Source: Thelonectria olida (lineage: Eukaryota; Ascomycota; Sordariomycetes; Hypocreales; Nectriaceae). Taken from it: DNA of 64,000 nucleotides. The stretch spans positions 1 to 64,000 of the forward strand of contig JAGPYM010000009.1 in assembly GCA_020736575.1 (NCBI GenBank). The letters are read 5' to 3'. Positions 11,368 to 21,790 of the stretch are shown piece after piece; position 1 is the first letter of the stretch, and every line of letters begins with the position of its first letter. Made by a program: the position numbers and the translations under genes. The notes under the pieces were generated by a model. The model was not told where the DNA came from, ran no database searches, and worked only from the letters and a program-made list of their open reading frames with translations.

Positions 11368-12508
11368 ATCCCTGGAGCTGTCTGTAACTGTCGATAATAC
11401 AGAGACTTTCGCTGGGGTCTCTCCCAGGGTAACCCAAGATAGAGACGACAATAGTGCGAAGTTTGGATGTTTAAGAGGCTCAGTTCATCTTCACTCCCCT
11501 AAAGTTTTTGCTCACCGACTTGTTGTGAAATTACCCCATTGGCTGTGTGGGGCGCTTAATCCAACTGTCTACTACTTAAACATTGTCACCACTGATTTCT
11601 CGACATTCCAGCAGCCGCAAGGCAGACATTGAAAATAAAATAAAAGATTTAATAAGATAGATCATTTGAAGGTCACTTATTGACTTCTGTTAAGTTCTAA
11701 ACTCTAGGTAGATAGCTGGTTAAAATACAAGTCGAAATTGAGCTGTCAAGATGTGGCTGGTGCTGTGGCTGGTGCTGTGGCTTATGTAATTGATCTCTCA
11801 AGCGTAGCATCTTAAACTCATTTCGAAGTAAAGCCTTGAACCATTCAACGGAATGTTTTCCATTTATTTAATTATTTCCCCCTTTGACGTTGAGACCTTT
11901 GCACAGGCGAAGATGATCAAGGCGGCGGTCTTCACAGTTGCACAATAGCCCTGCACCGCAAGAGATATTTGTCACAAGGACTTAAAACGATGGGGAAGGA
12001 CGGGGATCCCAGCTGAGGGGGGCTGATGAATAGCTGAGCCGAAGTTGAGCCAGCGAGCGAAATGGCCATAAAAACGGCGATCTGTGGTAGGTCACGTGTC
12101 CCTTGTGTTTCGTCTCAGGATACCAGATCATCAGAATAACCGCCATTGCGTGTGACCTTGATGTTTAATATAGGGCCAATCTCTTTGATCTTATTTAGGG
12201 GCAATGGGTAGATGTTATACTGGGAACTAGGCTATTCAGCTTATTGTGGCTAGTGGGATTGTTCCTGAGGGCCTGGAAGACTACTCGTTGTGTCACCACA
12301 GATGCATTGCTTACTACCTATTGGATGGTGCGGCTAAATCCGAAGTATTCCGAGAGAGAGGCACAGTGTGCGCGATATCAAAGAGGGGTTTTCTACTGTA
12401 CATATCCATCTTAAACCAAGCATCCTTCTAATCCAACCTCCTCTTTACCTAGTGTCATCTGCAACGCCACCTCGGTATCGAACGATCAGTACGCAGCTAC
12501 CACTCGCA
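11368..12508. other. Intergenic with short tandem repeat
   Basis: No gene was recognised. A 12-base unit (GTGGCTGGTGCT) is repeated about 2.5 times at 11751-11780. The region contains the promoter of the dipeptidyl peptidase III gene, whose ATG is at 12509. Confidence 0.6.
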
Positions 12509-14937
12509 ATGGCTGTTGATGGAGTCCAGGTCTTTCGGCTGGGTATTGAGGACCAGTTCGGGCGCCTCACAGATCAGGAAAAACGATATGCGCATCACAT
12601 GGCTCGGTAAGTGGCTATCACTACACGCAAGTAACATGCTCACGTCAAGCCTAGCTCCGCTTGGTTCGGAGCAAGGGTCATCCTCCGACAGGTTTCTCCA
12701 GAGTCATCCACAATTTTTGACTTCATCCTCGAGCTCTATCACACCTGTTCTGGAGCCTGGCCGTCTCTCATTGGACCCGACGTCAGCAGCGACGACCTCC
12801 AACGCTTCCTGATCTACGCCGCTACCTTTCTCTCCAATGTAGGGAACTACTATGTGTGTCCCGACGCTTGGAGGTGCAATCGTACAGGCATCACTAACTC
12901 TCCCAGGGCTCAGGAGACCAAAAGTTCATCTGTGGGGTAGATGGGACTATCCTCCAGAAACTGGCAGCGAGATCCCCTATGTTGACCGGCCTGTACGAGA
13001 AGATATCCGATTCTATAAACACCAGACCGCCCTTTGGTCTTGGTTATCCGAGTGAAACTACTCAAAGCAGTTACTATCCCGGGAACGAGATCAAGGAGTC
13101 GGATATCACAATGGTGTCAAAGGTTCTCGAGCAGAACGCCATCTTCCCCGAGAACACCAGGCTTCGAAAGGCAGATGATGGTACCGGATTTGAGGTCCTC
13201 CTTGCCTCCATTGAAGACGGTGATATTGCCCGGTTTGCTCTCCCCGACGGCAAGGGATTCGTAAAAGTTATCAAGGGAGATCATTCTTCCGATCTTCAGC
13301 GGGTGTGCGTTGAGCTAACGGAAGCGTCCAAATACGCGACCAACGATTTACAGCGACAGTTTTTGAGTGCCTACATCGAAAGCTTCCAAACCGGTTCTCT
13401 GGACACATACCGCGAGTCCCAGCGGATATGGGTGCAGGACAAGGCGCCCAGGGTGGAGAACATCTTCGGCTTCGTCGAGCCATATCGCGATCCGCAGGGG
13501 ATTCGAGCAGAGTTTGAAGCCCTGGTGGCGATTGCAGACGACGAAGAGACCAGTCTTCTTGCCAAGCTTGTTGACAACTCGGCGACATTCATCCGTAGAC
13601 TGCCCTGGGCAACACCAGAGAATAATGGCAAAGGGCCGTTTGAGAAAGACCTATTCGAACCGCCCGACTTCTCAAGCATCCATAGTGAGTGGCAATACCG
13701 ACTCGGTCGGTCATCAATCGATTGCTCAAAGTCTATAGCGCTTGCATACTGCTCCAGCATCATATTTCCTGGTATCAATTTGCCAAACGTTAGTTCAGAT
13801 GCAGACACCCTTCTTCAAATCTTACGCAGACTAAGGGTTAACTACAGTATAACGATATTCGGCAGGAGGATGGATTCAAGAATGTCATCATTGCAAATCG
13901 GATGCTCGCCGAGAGCCAGGCGAAGCAGTATCCTTTCATTGACGCCTCTGAGGCGGAGCAATTCAAGAAGCACAAGTTCCAGGCCTACTACTGGTGGGTC
14001 GTGCTCCACGAGCTCCTTGGCCATGGCACAGGGCGGATGATGGTTGAGACTACAGACGGGAAGTTCAACTTTGACATCAAGAGTCCGCCCGTCAACCCTG
14101 TCACTGGAGAGCCCATTAAGTGCTGGTACAGGCCAGGTCAGACTTGGACGGGCGAATTCGGAGACCTGGCAACCACGGTTGACGAGTGCAGGGCCGAGCT
14201 CGTTGGCGCCTATTTGATGGACGATCCAGAGCTTCTTGAGACGTTCGGCTTCACTGAAACCTCTGACATTAGTGCCTCTGACCGTGAGTAGCTCTCAGAC
14301 CAGGAAGTCTCGCTGGCGCTAATATGAAACATGACAGTGACCTTCAATCTATACCAGCAGTTAGGCGTTGATGGCTTGCGGGGACTCTCCAACTTCAATG
14401 TGGATAGCGGCGTAAGTGTTCCCTGAGTCCTGGCGAAGAGGAAATGTTCGATGATTTCTAACCCACATTGCAGAAATGGGGTCAGGCGCATAGTCGGGTT
14501 AGAATTACCAAGAACACAAGATAAAGACAAGCGTGCTAACGTTCAGATAGGCTCACTTTGCCATGCTGAAGTGCTTGCTCCTTCATGGCGGCGGTGTCAT
14601 GAAGATCGACCACAACAGGCTAAAGAAATGCTTAACAGTCCGAGTAGATCGTTCCAAGATTCTCACACATGGGAAGCCAGCGCTAGGAAAGATGCTCTTG
14701 CACTTGCACATGTTTCGATGCACAGCCGATGCTAAAGGCTGTCGCAAGTACTATGAGGAGCTATCGAGGGTCGATGGGGAATATGTCGACTGGCGAGCCA
14801 CAGTGCTCGTAAACAAACCACCTCCTCTTATCTTCACCCAAGCCAACACGTTCCTCGACGGGGACACTGTCACTCTGAAGGAGTACGAGCCAACGGTGGA
14901 GGGCGTCATTCAGAGCTGGGTGGAGCGGAACGTGTGA
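12509..14937 (+). CDS. Dipeptidyl peptidase III (M49 zinc metallopeptidase)
   Basis: This is a cytosolic enzyme family that removes dipeptides from the N-terminus of short peptides. Eight exons join in frame to 681 aa: 12509-12606, 12655-12853, 12907-13684, 13739-13788, 13848-14283, 14338-14411, 14474-14497 and 14551-14937. All splice junctions restore family similarity, for example HHMARSAWFGARV across intron 1. The M49 active-site motif HELLGH is encoded at about 14008-14025. The second zinc motif reads DECRAE (about 14182-14199) where animal enzymes have EECRAE; the metal-binding Glu and the rest are kept. Total length is close to the family norm of about 700 aa. No signal peptide is present. 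The start was chosen because the N-terminal match to the family begins right after this ATG. Confidence 0.93.
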
Positions 14938-16178
14938 GGCGACATACAAGGTCAAGCTTAATTCCGAAACACGCATTTTCTCTTCTTCTTCTTCGAGCAT
15001 GTTTGCGGTCTGCTTTAGTATAGGTTCCCCCTAGGTCACTTCGTTACCTAGGTTGCGTCAGTTTGAGAGTTAAGCTGCCGCACTGGCCGCGTTTGAAAGT
15101 CCAGGGACCAGGCGTGCTTTAGAGAAACAGTCAATTATTATCTTAAACTTATAATACAAGTTTATTCCTTTTAAACTAAACTATTATAGATTTTAATATT
15201 AGATTTTTTTTATTTTTTTATTTTTTATTTAATTTTTTTTTCTAATTACATATGGCATAGCGCGCTGTGACTGAAGCCGTCAACAGACTAATCCGGCAGG
15301 GCCAAAGAGATCAACTAGTTCTCGTGACTCGTTGAGGGTACGGCAAAGGCTCGGCTCGGCCTCGGCGCCCGACCTTCCGTCAGTTCCTGACAATTATCCC
15401 CTCTAGGCAGCACGTCCCGGGCGGCACACACACAAGGCTCTCAGGCCTACCTGCTGCTGTTACAACTACCACACGCTCTCAATGCCCCCTAACGCCGCTA
15501 CCCCGGTAGGCCGGTTGCTGTGCCTGCAGGGATAACTCGCTAATATTAACCCCCACGTGTGCGGGCTTGTCCGGAGACCCAGCGCTGCTGGTTAGGCATG
15601 CCCCTCTTGACTTCGCGCTCCTTGCGAGCCCAGTGCCTAACGCAGTTACACGCTAGAGCGGGACCGGTACCTATAACCTCTTCAACTGCCCGCACAGCTT
15701 CATCCGGACCCAACGAGTTATAATAACAAGTATAAGGCTTACTATAATATAATTAAAGCTATTTATAAACTAACTAGTTCTTACAGTTTATTATAAGATT
15801 ATATAATAGTTAATATAAGTATATTAATTTTATTTAAATATAATAAATTTATATTAAATTTAATTTATAATATAATATATATATAAGTAAATAATTTACT
15901 TTATATAAGGCACAAGCTCCTAACTGTAGTAATTGTTTAACTCCTAGTAGAATTATAAAGTGCTTTAATATTAATATAGTATTAAAGTTATAATAACCCG
16001 ATACAATTAGCATGTCGATGTTACTAGCTTATCCTAAACCCAACTTCGGGTCGTATGACACTAAAGAAGGCCATCGTTAACCAGGATATCAGGCCGGTTG
16101 ATCACTAAATCTTAGTTGAGTCACGTCGGCCATGAGTAGCAGATTAGAACCAAGGATCCACGAGCCATAATCTCGACT
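14938..16178. repeat. Intergenic with small RIP patches flanking a GC-rich island
   Basis: AT-rich decayed DNA at about 15120-15250 and 15720-16000 brackets a GC-normal island at 15250-15720. The island has no open frame of note and no recognised domain. The arrangement looks like a degraded transposon with a segment that escaped RIP, but no terminal repeats were identified. Confidence 0.5.
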
Positions 16179-18368
16179 CTACACGAGAACCAGAGTCTGT
16201 TTTGATTGATAAACTTCCCTATAGAAGTTGGGGGCATTCGTAGACTCGAAACCCTCAATCTGCACGGGGATAAAGTCCTCATCTTCGTTCTGCATCATGT
16301 CCGCTTCAACCTCGCGTGAAACTTCAAACGTCCCAAGACGCTTGTACGTTATATCGGATCCGTCAGACGATTTGGTAGGGCAGACGACCAACCCCGAGAT
16401 ATCGTGCGCTACCGTTACTCGGTCCGACACCCAGTCCACTTCGTCCTGCCCGTGGAGATAGGTCGTTAAAACGATGGCCAAGAGGTCCGTCGATGGTCCG
16501 AGATGATCATCAATATCCGAGCCATCATCAAACCACGCCATGATGTCAATCTCATCTGGCAGCTCGGTATTCAATACCTTGAATGGGAAGCTCCAGGCTC
16601 GGAGGACAAGCTGCGCAAGACTCGGCCCAGTGCCTCTCTTATCCTTCGCAGCCGCGACGCGAAACTCGACGAGGTCGGCGCACTCGATTGATCCGCCACC
16701 ATCAGCCCATTTTAAAGGGCGGTTCACGCTACACCAAGACCAAGACGGGAAACATGCAGACTTTGTTGCGGGTGGCAGCTTGCCCGATTGGGGGAGCTTC
16801 CAGAGGAGCCCATGGCACAGGTCGTTCTTCCAGAAGCCATCCAGATAAGGATTGGCATCTCCAAAGAACTGGCGAAACTTGGACATTACGCCCGAGAGCG
16901 CCAGCAACTTATCGCTCTCATAGGTGAGCTGGCGTCCTGCATACTTCTCGACGAGCTGGTACCACTTGGATCTGATCATGTCTCTGTTGTTCCATTCACC
17001 CGAATCTCGCGTGTGTGCGGGGGAAATGGGCAAGAATTCGACGATGGATGGTTGAGCTGTAATTTCACCAGATCGTCGATCGCCGTAGCCGCCTCGGCAC
17101 TGAAACTTCATATCGTCTTTGCTTATATATAGAACTCGACCTGATAGAAGCCGTTCCTGGAATGTCCAGCCTCGAGAAATCCACACCGATCGCTCAGTGT
17201 CTATGTCCGTGTTTTGGAAGCGAGGAAAGTGAAACTCAATCTTGAAGTTGCGTGCATCAGGCCAGTCGATAATCTCTGAAACCCACCATGGGTGGTTTTG
17301 GAGAAAGCCTTGGTCGGCAGAGCTGCAGGCCACTGGGATGATGGTCAAGTACGCATTCTCGTAATAGTCCATCATTCGTGTGCTTTCCGTGAGCCACTCA
17401 TCAGACTCTTGGACGATGCAGAGGGCATCGATCCAAATGAAGCCGAGTCCCAGACGACGTACTAGCTTGACGCTGTCTTGCAGTGTTTGGGGAAGACTTT
17501 TCAGGGGAAATTCCGAAGTTCGAGCCTTCAGATTGGAAGGGACGGTTCGAGAGTCAAGGACAGCTTGCGAGGTTCCCCAGCAATAGCTCAGGATCGCATA
17601 CTTAACCTGTTGACCTTCAGTTTGAACCAGACGCACCGTGTCATCTTGCATCACGTCAAGAAGCCTTAGCGGAGCGGGAGCCTTGCTAGTCTTGGGACAG
17701 TATTGATGCAATGTGTTGTCAGAATCTAGTTTGGCACAGGTGTCGAGCCAGGTTTGAATAAGTTCCATTGAATCATCAGACAAGGGATTAGGGCGAGGAA
17801 AGGAGCGATAGAAGCCTTTACTCAACTCAATCAATCTCTGGGATTTATTGGGAATGGAAGGACGAAACATACCTTGGGCTTGCTCTCGCAAATCGATCCT
17901 GAGAGTCGTTTCAAGGTGGCCGATGCGGATGTGACCAGCGATGTATGAGGGCCACCAGCTCTGCGGACCACGCCCAAACTTGATGCTAGCAGCGTGATGA
18001 TGCCACTCGAGGAGGTCCATTTGTACTTCTAAGTTCGAGGCTTCGGGATCTTTTTTATCTGCTGCCAAGGCTTTGTTCGCAATAGCGCGAACCTCGAGGT
18101 CGGATCGAACATGGCTCCAGATGACATTCTTTAGCAATCGACACAGTTTGCAACCATTTCGAACCGAGGCATGGAGCTTTGGGAGTCGTGGGAAAGTGTC
18201 TACGACTGTGTAGCTCAAGGGGAGTATTGGGTCGTTCTCATCAAGCTTGATGGTCGCATCTGGAGCAGTTGGCGGCCTCGAGTCACGCGCGAGGCGGCGA
18301 CAATCGGGGCAGAGCGAATCTGCTCCCATCTCGATCGTTGAATGGCTTGACTGGTCGAGATGAGGCAT
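16179..18368 (-). CDS. HET-domain (heterokaryon incompatibility) protein
   Basis: A single-exon gene of 729 codons from the ATG at 18368. An in-frame ATG at 18452 would add a Trp-rich 28-residue stretch that looks like untranslated leader. The N-terminal region has CPDCRRL and CKLCRLL cysteine motifs common in fungal HET proteins. The HET domain starts at about residue 257 with YAILSYCWG, continues with FIWIDALCIVQ (about 310-320), and extends through the RGWTFQERLLS block near residue 430. HET proteins trigger programmed cell death when incompatible strains fuse. The trigger and partner cannot be read from sequence. The gene is intact, intronless and divergent from the VWA gene, with 340 bases between start codons. 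Confidence 0.93.
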   Translation of the reverse strand: MPHLDQSSHSTIEMGADSLCPDCRRLARDSRPPTAPDATIKLDENDPILPLSYTVVDTFPRLPKLHASVRNGCKLCRLLKNVIWSHVRSDLEVRAIANKALAADKKDPEASNLEVQMDLLEWHHHAASIKFGRGPQSWWPSYIAGHIRIGHLETTLRIDLREQAQGMFRPSIPNKSQRLIELSKGFYRSFPRPNPLSDDSMELIQTWLDTCAKLDSDNTLHQYCPKTSKAPAPLRLLDVMQDDTVRLVQTEGQQVKYAILSYCWGTSQAVLDSRTVPSNLKARTSEFPLKSLPQTLQDSVKLVRRLGLGFIWIDALCIVQESDEWLTESTRMMDYYENAYLTIIPVACSSADQGFLQNHPWWVSEIIDWPDARNFKIEFHFPRFQNTDIDTERSVWISRGWTFQERLLSGRVLYISKDDMKFQCRGGYGDRRSGEITAQPSIVEFLPISPAHTRDSGEWNNRDMIRSKWYQLVEKYAGRQLTYESDKLLALSGVMSKFRQFFGDANPYLDGFWKNDLCHGLLWKLPQSGKLPPATKSACFPSWSWCSVNRPLKWADGGGSIECADLVEFRVAAAKDKRGTGPSLAQLVLRAWSFPFKVLNTELPDEIDIMAWFDDGSDIDDHLGPSTDLLAIVLTTYLHGQDEVDWVSDRVTVAHDISGLVVCPTKSSDGSDITYKRLGTFEVSREVEADMMQNEDEDFIPVQIEGFESTNAPNFYREVYQSKQTLVLV

Positions 18369-18708
18369 AATAGTGGATGAGTGGTTTTGGTGTGTATGAA
18401 AAAGGCCAACCGGACTGCTTCTCCAACACTGCCACCACCAGACATGGGTCATCTTTTAGGCATCGTCCACCATATAAGGCGTCCATTTAAGGCGTCCATT
18501 CAAGGCGTTTTTGGGCGTCCCGGTCTTCGTTAGGATGATTTGGCGGCGTATGGTGTTGCCTCACCTAACTAGAATCCCCAGCTTCCATTCTTTGCATTCT
18601 CTCAAAAATGGCAGGTCGGCCATTTCCCCCCCTTTTCCTGACTGCTTCAGCATTTCGGCCAGAGGTTCTTCGTTCTAGTTTAGCCTCCTCCCTACTAACT
18701 CGGCAACA
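18369..18708. promoter_or_regulatory. Shared divergent upstream region of HET and VWA genes
   Basis: About 340 bases separate the two start codons. A short repeat, AAGGCGTCCAT and variants, occurs three times at about 18475-18515 with a further GGCGT near 18520. No specific factor site can be named. Confidence 0.4.
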
Positions 18709-21522
18709 ATGGCATTGAACACTATTGGAGACGACCAGACCACAACGGCCGGACCGCCAACCCCACAAACTCCGTCAGGCGCTGGGCCGAATCCCACTCC
18801 CAACGTGGAACAGCAGCCGCTTAATAAAACCCCCGTCGCCTTCGCCGTCGACATCTCCGGAAGCACGTATGGCCCGACCCTCGCCGCTGAGAAGGCCTTC
18901 ATCCGGAGCGTCTCGAACCTGCTCTCGCCTCGGGCCCGCTTCGCATCCAAGATCCTTCCGTGGGATGACAAGGCACACCCGATCCTGAGCCTGGCCCAGC
19001 TGGACAGTCTCGAGGACCGCGGTGGCACCGACCCCGGAGCGCTCCTCTCTGACGCCAGGCACAGCGCTGCTCTCAAAGACTCCTCGCTTTGGTTCCTCAT
19101 GACCGACGGCCTCATACCAGACGAAGCCCGGGCCAGGTTCGCCCACGATGTCGCGAAGCACGGCGTCCACGGCATTAGTTGCATCATCGTCGTCTTCGGG
19201 AACCCCAGCACCGGCCCAGCGAGCTGCGACATATCCGTCGGCGTGGGTGTCTTTGCTGCAGTGCCCAATTGCGCCTTTCTCTTCTGCAACGAGACCAACG
19301 GCGACCTCCGCGTCATGCAGACAAAGGGTTCTTTCGACGTGCTCCTGAAGGGCCAGTCGCACCCCGTCTTCGACTCTTCTTCCCGCTGGGATCTGCTCCC
19401 GCAGCTCTCGGTCGCAGACTTTGCTGCCGTCTCTGTCCCGGCGCCCAAGCGCTTGGCCGCCCACGATCTTGCTCTCCGAGACTCGCTCGTTATCAACATG
19501 GACGACCTCTTCGCCAATCGCCTGAGTCCCGACCAGGTTGCCAGGATCTTCTCTACAGTCGACAATCTCGACAGCGTGCGGATGACCATGCAGGCTCGTA
19601 ACCAACAGGACGACTTTCGGCACTGGCTGCGCCAGCAGACTATCCGGCCGGACGATCCGCTCTTCAAGCCGCGCCGGGACCTGGGTGGCAAGGCCGAGTC
19701 GCTCTTCACCGAGCTGGTCGACCTCGTCAGTCGTGGGCAATCGCCTCCTCCTCCTCTCCAGGCACGCCTCCGCGCTGCCTACAGAGCAAACATGAACAGT
19801 TTTATCACGGACGCCCAGCGTCAGATCTGGAGTGCCCAGGAGAGATCAGATGTGATTGGACGTGTCACGGCCACTTCCTTTTCCCCCATCAACCATACTC
19901 CAGCAATGAGTCCTTCGACCAATGACCAGGTGCACTATCATTATAAGAGCGCGCCCACGCCCATGTCCGTCGACTTCGAAGACGACATGACGTCGGGACC
20001 TCACGATGCCTACAACAATTTGATAACCCCCCAAAACCAGGTCGTTAGCGCCCCTATGCCGCCTGGTGCCCCGTCCAGGACCCGAAGGACGAGGCAGGGA
20101 ATCATGTCCACCGCGCAATACCGAGGAGCTGCAGCGGATGAGTCGTGGGGAAGCTGGGAGACTGACTCCCTCGATGCGTCGCTGCGTGGGCTACTGTACA
20201 CGAGCGGTCTGCGATCCAGCAATGGCTCGTTCAAAGGCACTTGCCCGCTCTGCGGTGCGACCGGTATGACCATGGCCTGGCTGTTCCGTGCTCCCTCGTC
20301 GGGTCCGTATAAGCCACCCACGCCGGATGGGGGCACTGAAGGGTTCCCAGCCCCTGGTAGCCGCACGCGTCTCGCCTTCCCGCTGGCGATGGGCCATTTT
20401 ACGGAGACATCCGGCGTGCTGGCCTCGCTGCCCCCCGCGCCGCCTTTGACCCCGTCCAGAACCTCGTCGTCGCCCTTACCGACGCTGGTCTGCGATCCCT
20501 GCTCGGTCCTGTACACGCGCAATGGTGCACTCTCCTTTGGCATTGCCGTCGCGCTGCCTATGGTGCGATTCACTGAAAACCGCGAGGCCGTGTGCAGCAC
20601 TCTCGCTGCCGCTTTTGGGCACCGCTTCGCCGAGGACGACCTGCCGCAGGTTTTCCTCTCCGTGTTAATGTCAGCAACCAACACATCAGTCAGAACCCCG
20701 ATGTGCCCACCCACGCCGGCCCCGTCAGAGATGGATTTCGACATCTCGGCCACCATGGCCGCTGCCGCTGCCGCCAACACCTTTCGTGCCGCGATCGAGT
20801 GGACGGCGCGCGACATGCTCTACTCGGTGGTCGCTTTGCGCGAGCTAACCCAATCCTTCTCACTACCATCAGACACCCCGGCGCCTGTATGGCCGTTGGC
20901 GACCGTCCTCGCCGGCTCGTTCGAGGAGCTAGACTCGAGCAGTGACGACGGACCGCGTGGGCAGGTGGCACCACTATTGCGGTACCCTTTGCCGGGCTTC
21001 ATCACGATTCTCAAGGCGGCACCCCTGCTAGGCGTTAGCATCGAATTACGAAGGCGTGCTGCGTTTCGTCGGTTGCTATATCTCATCTGCGAAGAGCTCG
21101 ACAAGGCAGCGGAGCAAGTGCCGCACTCACAGTCGGTGGCGCAGTTGTTCGGAGGGCTGCTGGGACGGCCACTCTCCACCGATCCGAGCGCGATGGGGGG
21201 ACAGGGAGAAGCTGAATGGAAGCCTTCCGTGTCCGTTAGCATTCAATCTCTACGCTTTAGCTCTCTACTGAGCGCTTCTAGCTACAACATGATGTCTCGA
21301 GCTGAGGAGTTCCGCTACCTTGAGGATCCTTTCTGTCTGTGGCTTGGGCCGGCAGTTGCTCTTTTCCTCCATGCCCTCTTCTTGGTAGTCACGAACATGC
21401 CTCGGATGAGCGCTTCGGAGATATTCCAAGCCGTGACTAGGATGAAGTTTGTGGGAAATGCCCTTCTTAGACCAGAGGGAGTGGACCGCGACGATGTTGA
21501 CAGTATCTTATCCCAGATGTAG
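18709..21522 (+). CDS. Von Willebrand factor A domain protein with Cys motifs
   Basis: A single-exon gene of 937 aa. The N-terminal half is a VWA fold with a complete metal-ion-dependent adhesion site: D48-I-S50-G-S52, T107 within RGGTDPG, and D133 in LMTDG. VWA domains bind partners through a metal ion; the intracellular fungal versions are poorly characterised. The middle (about residues 360-470) is Pro/Ser-rich linker. Two CxxC motifs, CPLC near residue 511 and CDPC near residue 593, could form one zinc site. The C-terminal third is helical and unassigned. No signal peptide or membrane segment is visible, so it is probably cytosolic. It is divergently paired with the HET gene. The codons are markedly GC-rich. 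Confidence 0.85.
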   Translation: MALNTIGDDQTTTAGPPTPQTPSGAGPNPTPNVEQQPLNKTPVAFAVDISGSTYGPTLAAEKAFIRSVSNLLSPRARFASKILPWDDKAHPILSLAQLDSLEDRGGTDPGALLSDARHSAALKDSSLWFLMTDGLIPDEARARFAHDVAKHGVHGISCIIVVFGNPSTGPASCDISVGVGVFAAVPNCAFLFCNETNGDLRVMQTKGSFDVLLKGQSHPVFDSSSRWDLLPQLSVADFAAVSVPAPKRLAAHDLALRDSLVINMDDLFANRLSPDQVARIFSTVDNLDSVRMTMQARNQQDDFRHWLRQQTIRPDDPLFKPRRDLGGKAESLFTELVDLVSRGQSPPPPLQARLRAAYRANMNSFITDAQRQIWSAQERSDVIGRVTATSFSPINHTPAMSPSTNDQVHYHYKSAPTPMSVDFEDDMTSGPHDAYNNLITPQNQVVSAPMPPGAPSRTRRTRQGIMSTAQYRGAAADESWGSWETDSLDASLRGLLYTSGLRSSNGSFKGTCPLCGATGMTMAWLFRAPSSGPYKPPTPDGGTEGFPAPGSRTRLAFPLAMGHFTETSGVLASLPPAPPLTPSRTSSSPLPTLVCDPCSVLYTRNGALSFGIAVALPMVRFTENREAVCSTLAAAFGHRFAEDDLPQVFLSVLMSATNTSVRTPMCPPTPAPSEMDFDISATMAAAAAANTFRAAIEWTARDMLYSVVALRELTQSFSLPSDTPAPVWPLATVLAGSFEELDSSSDDGPRGQVAPLLRYPLPGFITILKAAPLLGVSIELRRRAAFRRLLYLICEELDKAAEQVPHSQSVAQLFGGLLGRPLSTDPSAMGGQGEAEWKPSVSVSIQSLRFSSLLSASSYNMMSRAEEFRYLEDPFCLWLGPAVALFLHALFLVVTNMPRMSASEIFQAVTRMKFVGNALLRPEGVDRDDVDSILSQM

Positions 21523-21790
21523 AACTATTCAGGGTTATATATGCTTCCATACTCACGGGAAATTATTTCTTTCCGTAGAATTGGTTTTCAACCGTCTTCA
21601 TCTTCAACATATACGTAGATACAGGCCATTGAATATTGATGCACTCGCTCCCGACTGCTGGCTGTAATCAACTGAACAGGGGGCTTTTTCAAAGCGATAG
21701 TGAGACTGTTGAACTATCAGAGTTTCTGATAGTACATTTATAAAAACCCAATTCTTATATCAACATTCTGTCCCAGTGGCCATAAAGCTT

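Noticed and set aside
18675..19740. Minus-strand frames of 344 and 321 codons
   Set aside because: They lie wholly antisense to the VWA gene, whose GC-rich codons suppress stops on the other strand; no domain is recognisable in them.
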